A stretch of DNA of 11,924 bases from Polyangiaceae bacterium (GCA_025936205.1 JAICTU010000282.1:1-11924), one strand, 5' to 3'. Counted from the first letter of the stretch, positions 1-8,511 are shown. The notes: generated by a model from the sequence alone, not told the origin. A program made the numbers and translations.

Positions 1-2528
1 GAGGCGGTGCTGGCCTCGTCGATGCTCACGACGCTGGCCAGCGGGATCAGGTTCAGTGGCAAGCTCCTCGACACGGTGCTGGCGCTCGCCGCCGGAGCCC
101 CTCCGCTCGTGGCCGCGGCTCCCGCCGACAGGCGCGTCGCGGAGCGCGGCACGAGCAACCGCTGGATGGCGTCTACACGGTCGCGGTCCGGCTGGTTCAG
201 GCGCAGCTGCACCTCGTAGGCCTCGTTCGTGGCCGGGTCGAAGAAGCGCGACAGCTTCTCGTCGCCGCCCACCATCAGCCGCAGGCTGGTCGCGATATCC
301 TCCACGCGCACGCCCAGATCGGCGGCGCGCTCGCGGTCGATGTGCGCGCGCAACTCGGAGCGGTCGAGCTTGAGCGTGGTGTCGGCATCGACGATGCCAC
401 CCAGCTGCCCGGCGCGCTCGCGCAGCTCGTTCGTGTAGCGCTCCAGGGCGAGCAGGTCGGGTCCCTGGATCGCGAAGTCGATCTCGAAGTTGCCGTTGCC
501 GATGTTGAAGGACGGCGCGTTGCGCACCGTGCAGCGCAGCTCGGGGTGCTTCTTCAGCTTGCGGCGCACCTCCTGCATCACCTCGCGCTGGCTGTAGTTG
601 CCCTGAAAGGCGCGCAGCGGGTGGCCGGCGAGCAGCTCGCGCGCCAGCCGGGGCAGCGAGAACACACGCTCCTCGTGTGGGGCGATGCGCACGAACAGGT
701 TGCCGGAGCTCACACCGCCGAGGCCGCCACCGCCGGCGTCGGCCAGCACCGTCTGCACGCCCCGCACGCTGCGCACTTCGCGGTCCAGCTGGCGCATCAC
801 CTGATCCATGGCGGCGATGCTGGAGTTGAGCGGCGCCGAGACGCGGACCTCGAACTCGGACTCGTCCACGTCGGAGGGGATGTACTCCTGCTTCACCAGC
901 CGATACAGAGGCACCGACGAGAGCGCCACTCCCAGACCGAAGAGCGCCACCAGCGCGCGCCGCCGCAGCGACCAGGCGAGCGCGGCGGCGTAAGCGCGGT
1001 CCAGGGCGCCGTAGATGCCGCCGCGTGAGGCGCTGTCCGCCGCGTGCGTATGCCCGCCCAGCAACCGCGCGCTCATCATCGGCGTGAGCGTGAAGGAGAC
1101 GAGCAAGCTGACCAGCACCGCCACCGCTGCCGTCAGGCCGAACTGGAACAGGAAGCGGCCCGAGATCGAGGACATGAAGGACACGGGCACGAAGATCACG
1201 ACCAGCGAGAAGGTGGTGGCGAGCACGGCCAGCCCGATCTCGCGCGTGGCCTCGCGCGCGGCGTCAAAGGGGCCGAGAGCCTTCTCCTCGACAAAGCGGA
1301 AGATGTTCTCCAGCACGACGATCGCGTCATCGATCACGATGCCGACCATCAGCACCAGCGCCAGCATGGTGACGCTGTTCAGCGTGAAGCCCAGCCACCA
1401 CATCATGCCGAAGGTGGAGACCACGGAAGCCGGAATGGCCACGCCCGCGATCAGGGTGGAGCGCCAGGAGCGCATGAACGCCAGCACCACCAGGCAGGCG
1501 AGGAAGCTGCCCATGATCAGGTGCAGGTTGATCTCATGCAGGGCCGCGTAGATGTAGCGCGACTGGTCGCGGATCACCTCCAGGCGCACGTCCGAGGGCA
1601 AGAGCCCGCGCACCCGCTCCAGGTTGGCCTTGGCGGCTTCGATCACGGCCACGGTGTTCGAGCCCGACTGCCGCACCAGTTCCAGCATCACGGTGGGCGT
1701 GCCGTTCAGGCGTGCCAGCGTGCGCTGCTCGAAGCTGCCGTCCTCGACGCGCCCGATGTCGCGCAGGCGCACCGGCTGGCCCTGGATGCGCGAGATCAGC
1801 AGCTCCTCGAAGGCCTTGGCGGTGTCGAAACGGCCCAGAGTGCGCAAGGTGCGTTCGCCCTGGTCGCGCGTGACGTTGCCCGCTGGAACGCTGGCGTTCT
1901 CGGCCAGCACCGCGTCGCGCACGGCCGTGATCGGCAGCCCGTAGGCCGCCAGGCGATCGGCGTCGACCCAGATCTTGACGGCGCGGTTCTGGCCGCCGAC
2001 CAGTCGCACCTCCCCCACCCCGCTGGAGCGCTCGAGCTGTACCTTGACGACCTTGTCCGCCAACTCGGTCAGCTCGCGCTGGCTGCGATCGGCGGAGAGC
2101 GCGATGCTGAGCACCGGCGCCGCGTCGTTGTCCTGCTTGGTGACGATCGGCGGATCGGTGCCCGGCGGCAGGTTGCGCAGCACGGTCTGCACGCGCGCGC
2201 GCACGTCCGCCGCGGCGACGTCGATGTCACGCGACAGCTCGAAGGTGGCCATCACCAGCGACACCCCGGTGCTGGTGATCGAGCGCAGCTCACGGATACC
2301 CTCGACGGTGTTCACTGCGCGCTCGATTTGCTCGGTGATCTCCGTCTCGACGTCTTCGGGTGCGCCTCCCGGCAGGGTGGTGCGCACCATCACGATCGGC
2401 ACGTCGACGGAGGGGAAGCGATCGACGCCGAGCGAGGAGCGCGCCGTCGCTCCGACCACGACCAGCGCCAGGATCAGCATGGCGGCAAACACCGGCCGCT
2501 TGATGCAGATCTCCGCTAACCGCTGCAT
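1..2528 (-). CDS. RND-family (HAE1/AcrB-like) efflux pump inner-membrane subunit, 3' end outside window
   Basis: Proton-driven inner-membrane pump of a tripartite efflux system; 842 residues are visible and the C-terminus lies beyond the left edge (AcrB relatives are about 1,030-1,050 aa). The start MQRLAEICIKRPVFA is typical of the family, followed by TM1 (about 13-30), a periplasmic porter domain (to about 330), TM2-TM6 (about 335-490), TM7 (about 524-545) and most of the second periplasmic loop. The proton-relay aspartates of TM4 are present as D400-D401 in VIDDAIVVLENIF, equivalent to AcrB D407/D408. The partner Lys in TM10 is not visible. The lack of CzcA-type signatures favours a drug or organic-compound pump over a metal pump, but the substrate cannot be read. 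ATG lies 8 bp after the stop of the fusion-protein gene, so the two are one operon. An Ala/Ser-rich linker at about 797-822 is unusual. Confidence 0.95.
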   Translation of the reverse strand, partial: MQRLAEICIKRPVFAAMLILALVVVGATARSSLGVDRFPSVDVPIVMVRTTLPGGAPEDVETEITEQIERAVNTVEGIRELRSITSTGVSLVMATFELSRDIDVAAADVRARVQTVLRNLPPGTDPPIVTKQDNDAAPVLSIALSADRSQRELTELADKVVKVQLERSSGVGEVRLVGGQNRAVKIWVDADRLAAYGLPITAVRDAVLAENASVPAGNVTRDQGERTLRTLGRFDTAKAFEELLISRIQGQPVRLRDIGRVEDGSFEQRTLARLNGTPTVMLELVRQSGSNTVAVIEAAKANLERVRGLLPSDVRLEVIRDQSRYIYAALHEINLHLIMGSFLACLVVLAFMRSWRSTLIAGVAIPASVVSTFGMMWWLGFTLNSVTMLALVLMVGIVIDDAIVVLENIFRFVEEKALGPFDAAREATREIGLAVLATTFSLVVIFVPVSFMSSISGRFLFQFGLTAAVAVLVSLLVSFTLTPMMSARLLGGHTHAADSASRGGIYGALDRAYAAALAWSLRRRALVALFGLGVALSSVPLYRLVKQEYIPSDVDESEFEVRVSAPLNSSIAAMDQVMRQLDREVRSVRGVQTVLADAGGGGLGGVSSGNLFVRIAPHEERVFSLPRLARELLAGHPLRAFQGNYSQREVMQEVRRKLKKHPELRCTVRNAPSFNIGNGNFEIDFAIQGPDLLALERYTNELRERAGQLGGIVDADTTLKLDRSELRAHIDRERAADLGVRVEDIATSLRLMVGGDEKLSRFFDPATNEAYEVQLRLNQPDRDRVDAIQRLLVPRSATRLSAGAAATSGGAPAASASTVSRSLPLNLIPLASVVSIDEASTA

Positions 2529-2536
2529 GCCGCTGC

Positions 2537-3772
2537 CTACTGCCCCGCGGCAGGCGCGCTGGAGGCCAGCTGCACCGGCTGCCCTTGCTGCAGCGATCCG
2601 GGCCTGCGCACCACCGCTTGACCGGGCTCCAGACCGCTCACGATCTCCAGTCGATCGCCGCTGCTGTCGCCGACGGTCACCGGCACCTCCAGCGCCTTGC
2701 CGTCCTGCACGGTCAGCACCTTGGCGATGCCCGCGAAGCTGACCACCGCGTCGCGCGGCACGGTGGGCACGCGGCGCGTGCCGGTGCGGATGCGCGCGCT
2801 CACGAAGTGCCCGGGCCGCAGATTGCCGGGATTGGGAATATCCGCCTCGATCAGCAGGCTGCGGCTCTCCGCGTCCAGCCCGGGCGCCACGCGCGCCACC
2901 ACGCCGCGCGCGGGCGCGCTCGGATCGGCGGCGTCGAGCGTGACCTCCACCGGCTGCCCCTGCGCCACGCGCTGCGCATCGCGCTCCGGGATCGCCACGC
3001 GCAGCCGCAACGGGTCGACGCGCACCACGTCCACGACGCGCGCGCCCGCCGCGAGGTATTCCCCGCGATTGACCCAGCGCGTCTGCACGAAACCGTCGAT
3101 CGGCGAACGGATCGCGGTGTCGGCCAGGCGCTGGCGCGCGATCGAGAGCTCACTCTCACGCTGCGCCAGCTCCGCCTGGCGCAGCTGCGCCTCCTGGCGC
3201 GCCGTCTGCAGCGCCGCCTCCGCGCGCGCGAGCGTAGCTCGCGCCGTGGTGAGGTCCGCTTCCGGTGCCACGCCCTGCGCCGACAAGGCCTCCAGGCGGC
3301 GGGCGTTGGCACGCGCCTCCTCCAGCGTGGCCTGGGCCTGCCGCACGACCGCCGTGCTCTCCAGGTCGACGCGGCTGTTCGCGTTCTGCCCCCACAGCCC
3401 GAGCTGGGCGCGCGCCTGCGCCAGCGCGGCCTCCGCCTGACGCACCCCGATCTCGTAGTCGGTTGGCTCGATCTGGGCCACCATCTGCCCCTGTTTCACC
3501 GGGCTGCTCAGGTCCACCAGGACGCTCGCCAGTCGTCCCGGGACCTTGGCGGCCAGGCTGACCTGCGCGTCCGCGGCCAGTGTGCCGGAGATCGCGATCA
3601 CCTGATCCAGCTCCTCCAGAGCGACGGGCTCCAGCTCCACCGCTCGCGGCGGCCCTGCTTGCGCGGCCCCGGAGCTCGCCTCGGCCCGCGGTTTGGCGTC
3701 GTCCCGACAGCCGCCGCACACCGCCGCTCCCGCCAGCAGCAGGCTGAAAATCTCCACAAACCGGACGGCCAC
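2537..3772 (-). CDS. RND efflux membrane fusion protein (periplasmic adaptor, HlyD/AcrA family)
   Basis: Periplasmic adaptor joining the RND pump encoded 8 bp downstream to an outer-membrane channel; 411 aa, normal for the family. An N-terminal hydrophobic stretch (about 5-18) is followed by Cys19 and Cys22. Cys22 is preceded by GG, so lipoprotein anchoring is possible, but the lipobox is poor. Then come a first half of the lipoyl/barrel-sandwich domain (about 60-105, with KVPGRLASVLVDLSSPVKQGQ), a long Ala/Arg/Glu/Gln-rich alpha-helical hairpin (about 108-218), the second lipoyl half (IRSPIDGFVQTRWVNRGEYL, 221-240), a beta-barrel (about 250-335, with LRPGHFVSARI) and a membrane-proximal domain (about 336-400). 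The start codon is GTG; no clear ribosome-binding site precedes it, and the in-frame GTG at codon 6 is an alternative. It is the first gene of the operon, divergent from the pirin gene. No outer-membrane factor is in the window. Confidence 0.94.
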   Translation of the reverse strand: MAVRFVEIFSLLLAGAAVCGGCRDDAKPRAEASSGAAQAGPPRAVELEPVALEELDQVIAISGTLAADAQVSLAAKVPGRLASVLVDLSSPVKQGQMVAQIEPTDYEIGVRQAEAALAQARAQLGLWGQNANSRVDLESTAVVRQAQATLEEARANARRLEALSAQGVAPEADLTTARATLARAEAALQTARQEAQLRQAELAQRESELSIARQRLADTAIRSPIDGFVQTRWVNRGEYLAAGARVVDVVRVDPLRLRVAIPERDAQRVAQGQPVEVTLDAADPSAPARGVVARVAPGLDAESRSLLIEADIPNPGNLRPGHFVSARIRTGTRRVPTVPRDAVVSFAGIAKVLTVQDGKALEVPVTVGDSSGDRLEIVSGLEPGQAVVRRPGSLQQGQPVQLASSAPAAGQ

Positions 3773-3850
3773 GCCAGGAACTTAGCACGGTCACCTGCTG
3801 ACTTTCGCTAGAGGCTTCCCACATACTGACGACGGCCTCACATCGTCCCC
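3773..3850. promoter_or_regulatory. Divergent intergenic promoter region between efflux operon and pirin gene
   Basis: These 78 bp must hold the promoters of both divergent units. On the plus strand, CTGACT (3798-3803) and CATACT (3822-3827) are separated by 18 bp and each match the sigma-70 consensus at 4 of 6 positions, a plausible promoter for the pirin gene. GTCA-N5-TGAC (3790-3802) overlaps that -35 and could be a small operator. No convincing minus-strand promoter was found. These motif matches were made by eye and are weak. Confidence 0.3.
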
Positions 3851-4549
3851 ATGTTCCTCCTTCGCCCTGCTTCGGAGCGCGGCCTCGCCGACCACGGTTG
3901 GTTGAAGTCCTACCACACGTTTTCGTTCGCGGATTATCACGACCCGCGGCACATGGGGTTCCGCGCGCTGCGCGTGATCAACGAGGACCGCGTGCAGCCC
4001 GGGCGGGGCTTCGGCGCGCACTCGCACCGCGACATGGAGATCATCTCCTACGTGCTGGAGGGAGGCCTGCGGCACAAGGACTCGATCGGCACGGGCTCGG
4101 TGATCCGCCCCGGCGACGTGCAGCGCATGAGCGCGGGCCGCGGCGTGACCCACAGCGAGTTCAACGCCTCCGATCAGGAGCTGGTGCACTTCCTCCAGAT
4201 CTGGCTGATCCCGAACCAGCGTGGGCTAGCGCCCAGCTACGAGCAGAAGACGTTCAGCGCCGAGGGCAAGGCAGGCAAGCTGGAGCTCGTGGCCTCGCCG
4301 GACGGCAGCAGCGGCAGCCTCACCATCCACTGCGACGCGCGGCTGTACGTCGGCAGCTTCGGCGCCGGGCAGCAGCAGTCGCTGGATCTCGGCAAGGGCC
4401 GTCACGCCTGGGTCCAGCTGACGCGCGGCGCGCTGCGCGTGCAGGGCCAGGAGCTGGTCGCCGGCGACGGCGCGGCGCTCTCGGACGAAGCGCAGCTGTC
4501 ACTCGAAGGCACGAGCGGCGGCGAAGCGCTGGTCTTCGACCTCGGCTGA
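3851..4549 (+). CDS. Pirin-family bicupin, YhhW-like quercetin 2,3-dioxygenase homologue
   Basis: 232-aa bicupin of the pirin/YhhW family, the usual length of the short bacterial members. The N-terminal signature is well conserved: GWLKSYHTFSFADY (16-29), HMGFRALRVINED (34-46) and GFGAHSHRDMEIISYVLEG (53-71). The metal ligands fall at H57, H59, H101 and E103, the same positions as in E. coli YhhW as I recall them, so the N-terminal cupin should bind a divalent metal. The C-terminal half is the degenerate second cupin. YhhW has quercetinase activity in vitro, but the physiological substrate of most members is unknown. It is divergent from an RND efflux operon, hinting at shared exposure to aromatic compounds; this is inference. 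The start is the ATG at 3851, where family homology begins; no strong ribosome-binding site precedes it. It converges with the PLP enzyme gene, with 21 bp between the stops and no visible terminator. Confidence 0.93.
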   Translation: MFLLRPASERGLADHGWLKSYHTFSFADYHDPRHMGFRALRVINEDRVQPGRGFGAHSHRDMEIISYVLEGGLRHKDSIGTGSVIRPGDVQRMSAGRGVTHSEFNASDQELVHFLQIWLIPNQRGLAPSYEQKTFSAEGKAGKLELVASPDGSSGSLTIHCDARLYVGSFGAGQQQSLDLGKGRHAWVQLTRGALRVQGQELVAGDGAALSDEAQLSLEGTSGGEALVFDLG

Positions 4550-4570
4550 CCAGAAATTTGAGAGTCAGCC

Positions 4571-5806
4571 CTATTTGGAAGCCGCCTCGGGCAGCGACAG
4601 CTGTGCGAGCGCACGCATCACGTCTTCGACGATGTCAGCGGTATCCTCGATGCCGACTGCGAGCCGGATCAGCGCAGGGTCGATGCCGACGCGCTTCAGG
4701 TCTTCGTCCGAGAGCTCGGAGAAGCTCATCAAGCAGGGCTGCTCGATCAGGGTCTCCACGCCGCCGAGCGAGGGCGCGATCTTTGCCAGCCGGCAGCCAT
4801 CGACGACCTGGGCCGCAGCCGCGCGCCCGCCCTCGACGATGAAGCTGACCACGCCGCCGAAGCCGCGCATCTGCGCGCGCGCCACCGCGTGCGAGGAGTG
4901 GCTCTCCAGCGCGGGATAGAACACCTGCTTCACCTGCGGGTGGCGCTCCAGCTCCAGGGCAACGGCGTGCGCGGTGCGGTTCTGGCGCTCGACGCGCAGG
5001 TTGAGCGTCTTGAGGCCGCGCGCGATCAGAAACGCCGCGTGCGGATCGAGCACGCCACCCAGCACGCCGCGCGCCTCGCGCAGCAGCGAGATGATGTGCT
5101 GCGGCCCCGCCACGATGCCACCGAGCACGTCGTTGTGGCCCGCCAGGTACTTGGTGGCGCTGTGCACGACCAGATCGATGCCGAAGCGCAGCGGGCGACA
5201 GTTGACCGGAGTCGCAAACGTGGAATCGACCAGCGTGCGGACGCGCCCGTGGCGGCGCACGATCTCGGCGATCTGCTCCAGATCCACGCAGTGCAGATAG
5301 GGGTTGGTGGGCGACTCGGTGATCACGCAGCGCGTGCTCGGGCGCAGCGCGGCCTGCAGCCCCGCCAGGTCACCGGGAGCCACCATGGTGTGCTCCACGC
5401 CGAAGCGCGCCAGCGTCTGCACCACGAACTGGCGCGTGCGCCGGTAACAGTCGTTGAACAGCACGACGTGGTCGCCGGCCTTGGTCAGGGCAAACAGCGT
5501 GCTGGTGACGGCGGCCATGCCGCTCGCGAAGGCCAGCGCGTCATCCGCGCCTTCGAGCGCGGCGACGCGCGTCTCCAGCTCGCGCACGGTCGGGTTGCCG
5601 TAGCGGCCGTACTCTTCGCGATCGAGGTCCGGATCCTGGCCGCGCATGTAGCGCTCCAGATCCGCGGTGTCGCGGAAGGTAAAGGTCGCGGTCTGGGCGA
5701 TGCCCGGAGCGAGCGTGTTGTGCGCGCGGTGGTGCGGCGTACCGGCGTGCACCGCTTCGGTCGAGCTGGACGCTGGCTCTCCTTTGGGTCGCGTCGGCTC
5801 GCTCAC
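4571..5806 (-). CDS. Cystathionine gamma-synthase-like PLP enzyme (Cys/Met metabolism family, plant-type)
   Basis: 411-aa fold-type I PLP enzyme of the transsulfuration family. It has YGRYGNPT (66-73, Tyr/Arg phosphate binders), Y121 stacking on the cofactor (DCYRRT), ESPTNP (164-169), D194 for the pyridine nitrogen, the Schiff-base lysine K219 in VVHSATKYLAGHNDV, and SLGGVETL (346-353). Several stretches (DCYRRTR, ESPTNPYLHCVDLE, LGGVLDPHAAFLIARGLKTL, EQPCLMSFSELS) resemble chloroplast cystathionine gamma-synthase more than E. coli MetB, from memory. The likely reaction joins an activated homoserine ester and cysteine to cystathionine. Cystathionine gamma/beta-lyase or O-acylhomoserine sulfhydrylase cannot be excluded by eye. 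GTG overlaps the proS stop as GTGA, with GAGGG (5814-5818) 7 nt upstream; this fixes the start and implies translational coupling. The reading frame stays open far upstream to 6352, but that part is antisense-like noise inside proS. Confidence 0.9.
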   Translation of the reverse strand: MSEPTRPKGEPASSSTEAVHAGTPHHRAHNTLAPGIAQTATFTFRDTADLERYMRGQDPDLDREEYGRYGNPTVRELETRVAALEGADDALAFASGMAAVTSTLFALTKAGDHVVLFNDCYRRTRQFVVQTLARFGVEHTMVAPGDLAGLQAALRPSTRCVITESPTNPYLHCVDLEQIAEIVRRHGRVRTLVDSTFATPVNCRPLRFGIDLVVHSATKYLAGHNDVLGGIVAGPQHIISLLREARGVLGGVLDPHAAFLIARGLKTLNLRVERQNRTAHAVALELERHPQVKQVFYPALESHSSHAVARAQMRGFGGVVSFIVEGGRAAAAQVVDGCRLAKIAPSLGGVETLIEQPCLMSFSELSDEDLKRVGIDPALIRLAVGIEDTADIVEDVMRALAQLSLPEAASK

Positions 5807-7530
5807 TTCGCTGCCCTCTGATCGAGGGAACGGAGCAGCTCGACCTCTTTCCAGATCGCTTCCACGGCGCCGGTGACCTCGATGTTGCGGCTCTCCTTCA
5901 CCGTGCGCCGCTTGAGCTCCACCTGGCCCTTGTCGAGCCCGCGGTCGCCCACGGTGACGCGCAGCGGGATGCCGATCAGATCGGCGTCCTTGAACTTCAC
6001 GCCCGGGCGCTCCTCGCGATCGTCGACCAGCACCTCGAGCCCCTTGGCTTCCAGCCCCAGCTCGATCTCGCGCACCGCTTTCTCCACCCGCTCGCCGTCG
6101 CCCAGCTGCACCAGGTGCACCTGGTAGGGCGCGATGCTGATCGGCCAGGCGATACCGAAATCGTCGTGGTGCTGCTCGATGGCGGCGGCCACCAGGCGCG
6201 ACACGCCGATGCCGTAGCAGCCCATCACCAGGGTCTGCTTCTTCTGCTCCTGGTCGAGGTAGGTGGCGCCCATCTTCTGGCTGTAGTGCGTGCCCAGCAC
6301 GAAGATGTGGCCCGCTTCGATGCCGCGATAACGCTTGAGCTGCGAGCCGCACTCACTGCAGGCGTCGCCGTCGACCACGCTGCGCAGGTCGAGCACCTGG
6401 CCCGTGTAGTCACGGCCGTACACCACGTGCTGCAGGTGTTGATCGGCCGCGTTCGCGCCGCACACCGCGTCCGGGACCTGGCTGGCCGCCAGATCGACGA
6501 AGATCTCGCCTTTGACGCCCACCGGTCCCGCGAAACCGACCGGCGCAGAGGTGAGCTCCTTCACCGTGGCGGCGTCGGCGAGCTCCAGCTCCTTCACGCC
6601 CAGCGCGCGCGCGAGCTTGTCCTCGTTCAGATCGTGATCGCCGCGCAGCACTGCCAGCACCACGCGCTTGCCGGCGCGGTAGACCAGGCTCTTGAGCAGC
6701 TGGCTCGGCTGTACCTTCAGGAACGCCGACACCTCCTCGATGCTCTTCTGGTTGGGGGTCGCCACCGGCGTCGCGGCAGGCGGGCTGCCCGCGGCCGCGG
6801 GCGGCGGCGACACGCGGCTCACCGCCACCTCCAGATTGGCGGCGTATTCACACTTCTCGCAGGCGACGATGATGTCCTCGCCGCTCTGCACCAGCACCTG
6901 GAACTCTTCGTTCTTGGAGCCGCCCATGCTGCCGGCGTCGGCCGCGACGCGGCGATAGGTGAGCCCGGTGCGATCGAAGATGCGCGTGTAGGCGTCGCGC
7001 ATGGCGCGATAGCTGGCTTCCGCGCCCGCCGCGTCCGCGTCGAAGGAGTAGGCGTCCTTCATCAGGAACTCGCGGCAGCGCAGCAGGCCGGCGCGCGGGC
7101 GCGGCTCATCGCGGAACTTGGTCTGCACCTGGTACAGGTTCTTGGGCAGATCGCGATAGCTGCGGATCTCGCGGCGCGCGAGATCGGTGATGATCTCCTC
7201 GTGCGTCGGCCCCAGGTGGTAGTCGGCGTCCTTGCGATCCTTCAGCCGGAACAGCTCCGGCCCGAACACGTCCCAGCGCCCGCTCTCCTTGAAGTACTCC
7301 GCGGGCAGCAGGGCCGGCAGCAGCACCTGCTCGGCGCCCGAGCGATCCATCTCCTCGACCACGAGCCGTTCGATCTTCTTGAGCACCCGGAGCCCGAGCG
7401 GCAGGAAGCTGTAGATGCCCGCACCCACGCGGCGCACGTAGCCGGCGCGCAGCAACAGGGAGTGGCTGGCCGTGGTGGCGTCCGAAGGCGCCTCTTTCAC
7501 GGTGGGGAGTAGAGCTCGGCGATAACGCAT
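5803..7530 (-). CDS. proS: Prolyl-tRNA synthetase, bacterial type with INS editing domain
   Basis: 575-aa class II synthetase that charges tRNA-Pro in the cytoplasm, with the bacterial layout. The N-terminal catalytic part includes LGPTHEEIITDL (106-117) and motif 2 (FRDEPRPRAGLLRCREFLMKDAYSF, 139-163 region). The INS (YbaK-like) editing insertion spans about 262-385, with K280 aligning with the essential E. coli K279, so mischarged Ala-tRNA is probably hydrolysed. Motif 3 follows (GCYGIGVSRLVAAAIEQ, 437-453), then the anticodon-binding domain (about 465-575). Two CxxC pairs (C224/C227 and C391/C394) flank the INS domain and could bind zinc. A Pro/Ala-rich linker (241-260) precedes it. The ATG at 7530 is chosen because MRYRRALLPTVKEAPSDA matches the family N-terminus and GAGG (7539-7542) lies 8 nt upstream; in-frame ATGs at 7548 and a further start at 7584 would extend it into the promoter region. 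Its stop overlaps the start of the PLP enzyme by 4 nt. Confidence 0.97.
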   Translation of the reverse strand: MRYRRALLPTVKEAPSDATTASHSLLLRAGYVRRVGAGIYSFLPLGLRVLKKIERLVVEEMDRSGAEQVLLPALLPAEYFKESGRWDVFGPELFRLKDRKDADYHLGPTHEEIITDLARREIRSYRDLPKNLYQVQTKFRDEPRPRAGLLRCREFLMKDAYSFDADAAGAEASYRAMRDAYTRIFDRTGLTYRRVAADAGSMGGSKNEEFQVLVQSGEDIIVACEKCEYAANLEVAVSRVSPPPAAAGSPPAATPVATPNQKSIEEVSAFLKVQPSQLLKSLVYRAGKRVVLAVLRGDHDLNEDKLARALGVKELELADAATVKELTSAPVGFAGPVGVKGEIFVDLAASQVPDAVCGANAADQHLQHVVYGRDYTGQVLDLRSVVDGDACSECGSQLKRYRGIEAGHIFVLGTHYSQKMGATYLDQEQKKQTLVMGCYGIGVSRLVAAAIEQHHDDFGIAWPISIAPYQVHLVQLGDGERVEKAVREIELGLEAKGLEVLVDDREERPGVKFKDADLIGIPLRVTVGDRGLDKGQVELKRRTVKESRNIEVTGAVEAIWKEVELLRSLDQRAAK

Positions 7531-7558
7531 GTTTTCGGCCTCGCCCATACCACGACGG

Positions 7559-7590
7559 ACAACACTGTTGTACGCGTCCAACACTGTTGG
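7559..7590. repeat. Two tandem near-palindromes, candidate operator of the proS operon
   Basis: ACAACA-C-TGTTGT (7559-7571) and CCAACA-C-TGTTGG (7578-7590) share the 11-bp core CAACACTGTTG. Their centres are 19 bp apart, close to two helical turns, and the two copies are separated by ACGCGT, itself a palindrome. Two similar dyads on the same DNA face suggest cooperative binding by a dimeric regulator. I do not recognise the motif as a site for any named regulator. Confidence 0.6.
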
Positions 7591-7594
7591 TCAC
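7567..7594 (-). promoter_or_regulatory. Candidate proS promoter
   Basis: Read on the minus strand, GTGACC (7594-7589) and TACAAC (7572-7567) are separated by 16 bp, each matching the sigma-70 -35 and -10 consensus at 4 of 6 positions. Transcription would start near 7560, giving a leader of about 30 nt before the proS ATG. One near-palindrome sits in the spacer and a second covers the -10 and start region, as expected of a regulated promoter. Position and architecture support it; motif strength is modest. Confidence 0.45.
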
Positions 7595-7625
7595 GCCCCA
7601 GGGCCGACCGGGGGGCCTGGGACCA
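7588..7625. terminator. Imperfect GC hairpin between dapD and proS
   Basis: TGGTC (7588-7592) pairs with GACCA (7621-7625), and CCAGG (7598-7602) pairs with CCTGG (7616-7620), with an asymmetric bulge of 5 nt and a G/C-rich loop. It lies between the dapD stop and the proS promoter elements and overlaps the promoter edge. It may help terminate the dapD transcript or act on proS; no T tract follows. Confidence 0.25.
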
Positions 7626-7645
7626 GTGGGCATTCCTGGTGAGCT

Positions 7646-7669
7646 GGGGCTCGGACGGTGCCGAGCCCC
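7646..7669 (-). terminator. Strong hairpin just downstream of dapD, probable terminator
   Basis: A perfect 9-bp stem, GGGGCTCGG (7646-7654) with CCGAGCCCC (7661-7669), and a 6-nt loop begin 7 bp after the dapD stop codon. There is no T tract in the direction of dapD transcription, so it is not a classical intrinsic terminator. Position and stability fit a stem that halts RNA polymerase or protects the 3' end. Confidence 0.55.
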
Positions 7670-7676
7670 CCTGGAC

Positions 7677-8501
<825 letters not shown>

Positions 8502-8511
8502 GGGCGCCTCT

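Noticed and set aside
1044..2519. 491-codon plus-strand open frame opposite the RND pump, rich in His, Gln and Arg.
   Set aside because: It is antisense to a clearly conserved transporter, has low-complexity composition, and is typical of frames kept open by very high GC. The same applies to long plus-strand frames at 2585-3811, 4889-5821, 6115-7512 and 7587-8543.
5807..6352. Upstream extension of the PLP-enzyme reading frame, giving a 593-residue product.
   Set aside because: The extra part overlaps proS in another frame and has no PLP-enzyme homology. The GTG overlapping the proS stop, with a good GAGGG, is the natural start.
7531..7676. SAM riboswitch or T-box leader ahead of proS and the methionine gene.
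   Set aside because: The predicted leader is only about 30 nt. I see no T-box sequence, SAM-riboswitch core, or anti-terminator with a T tract.
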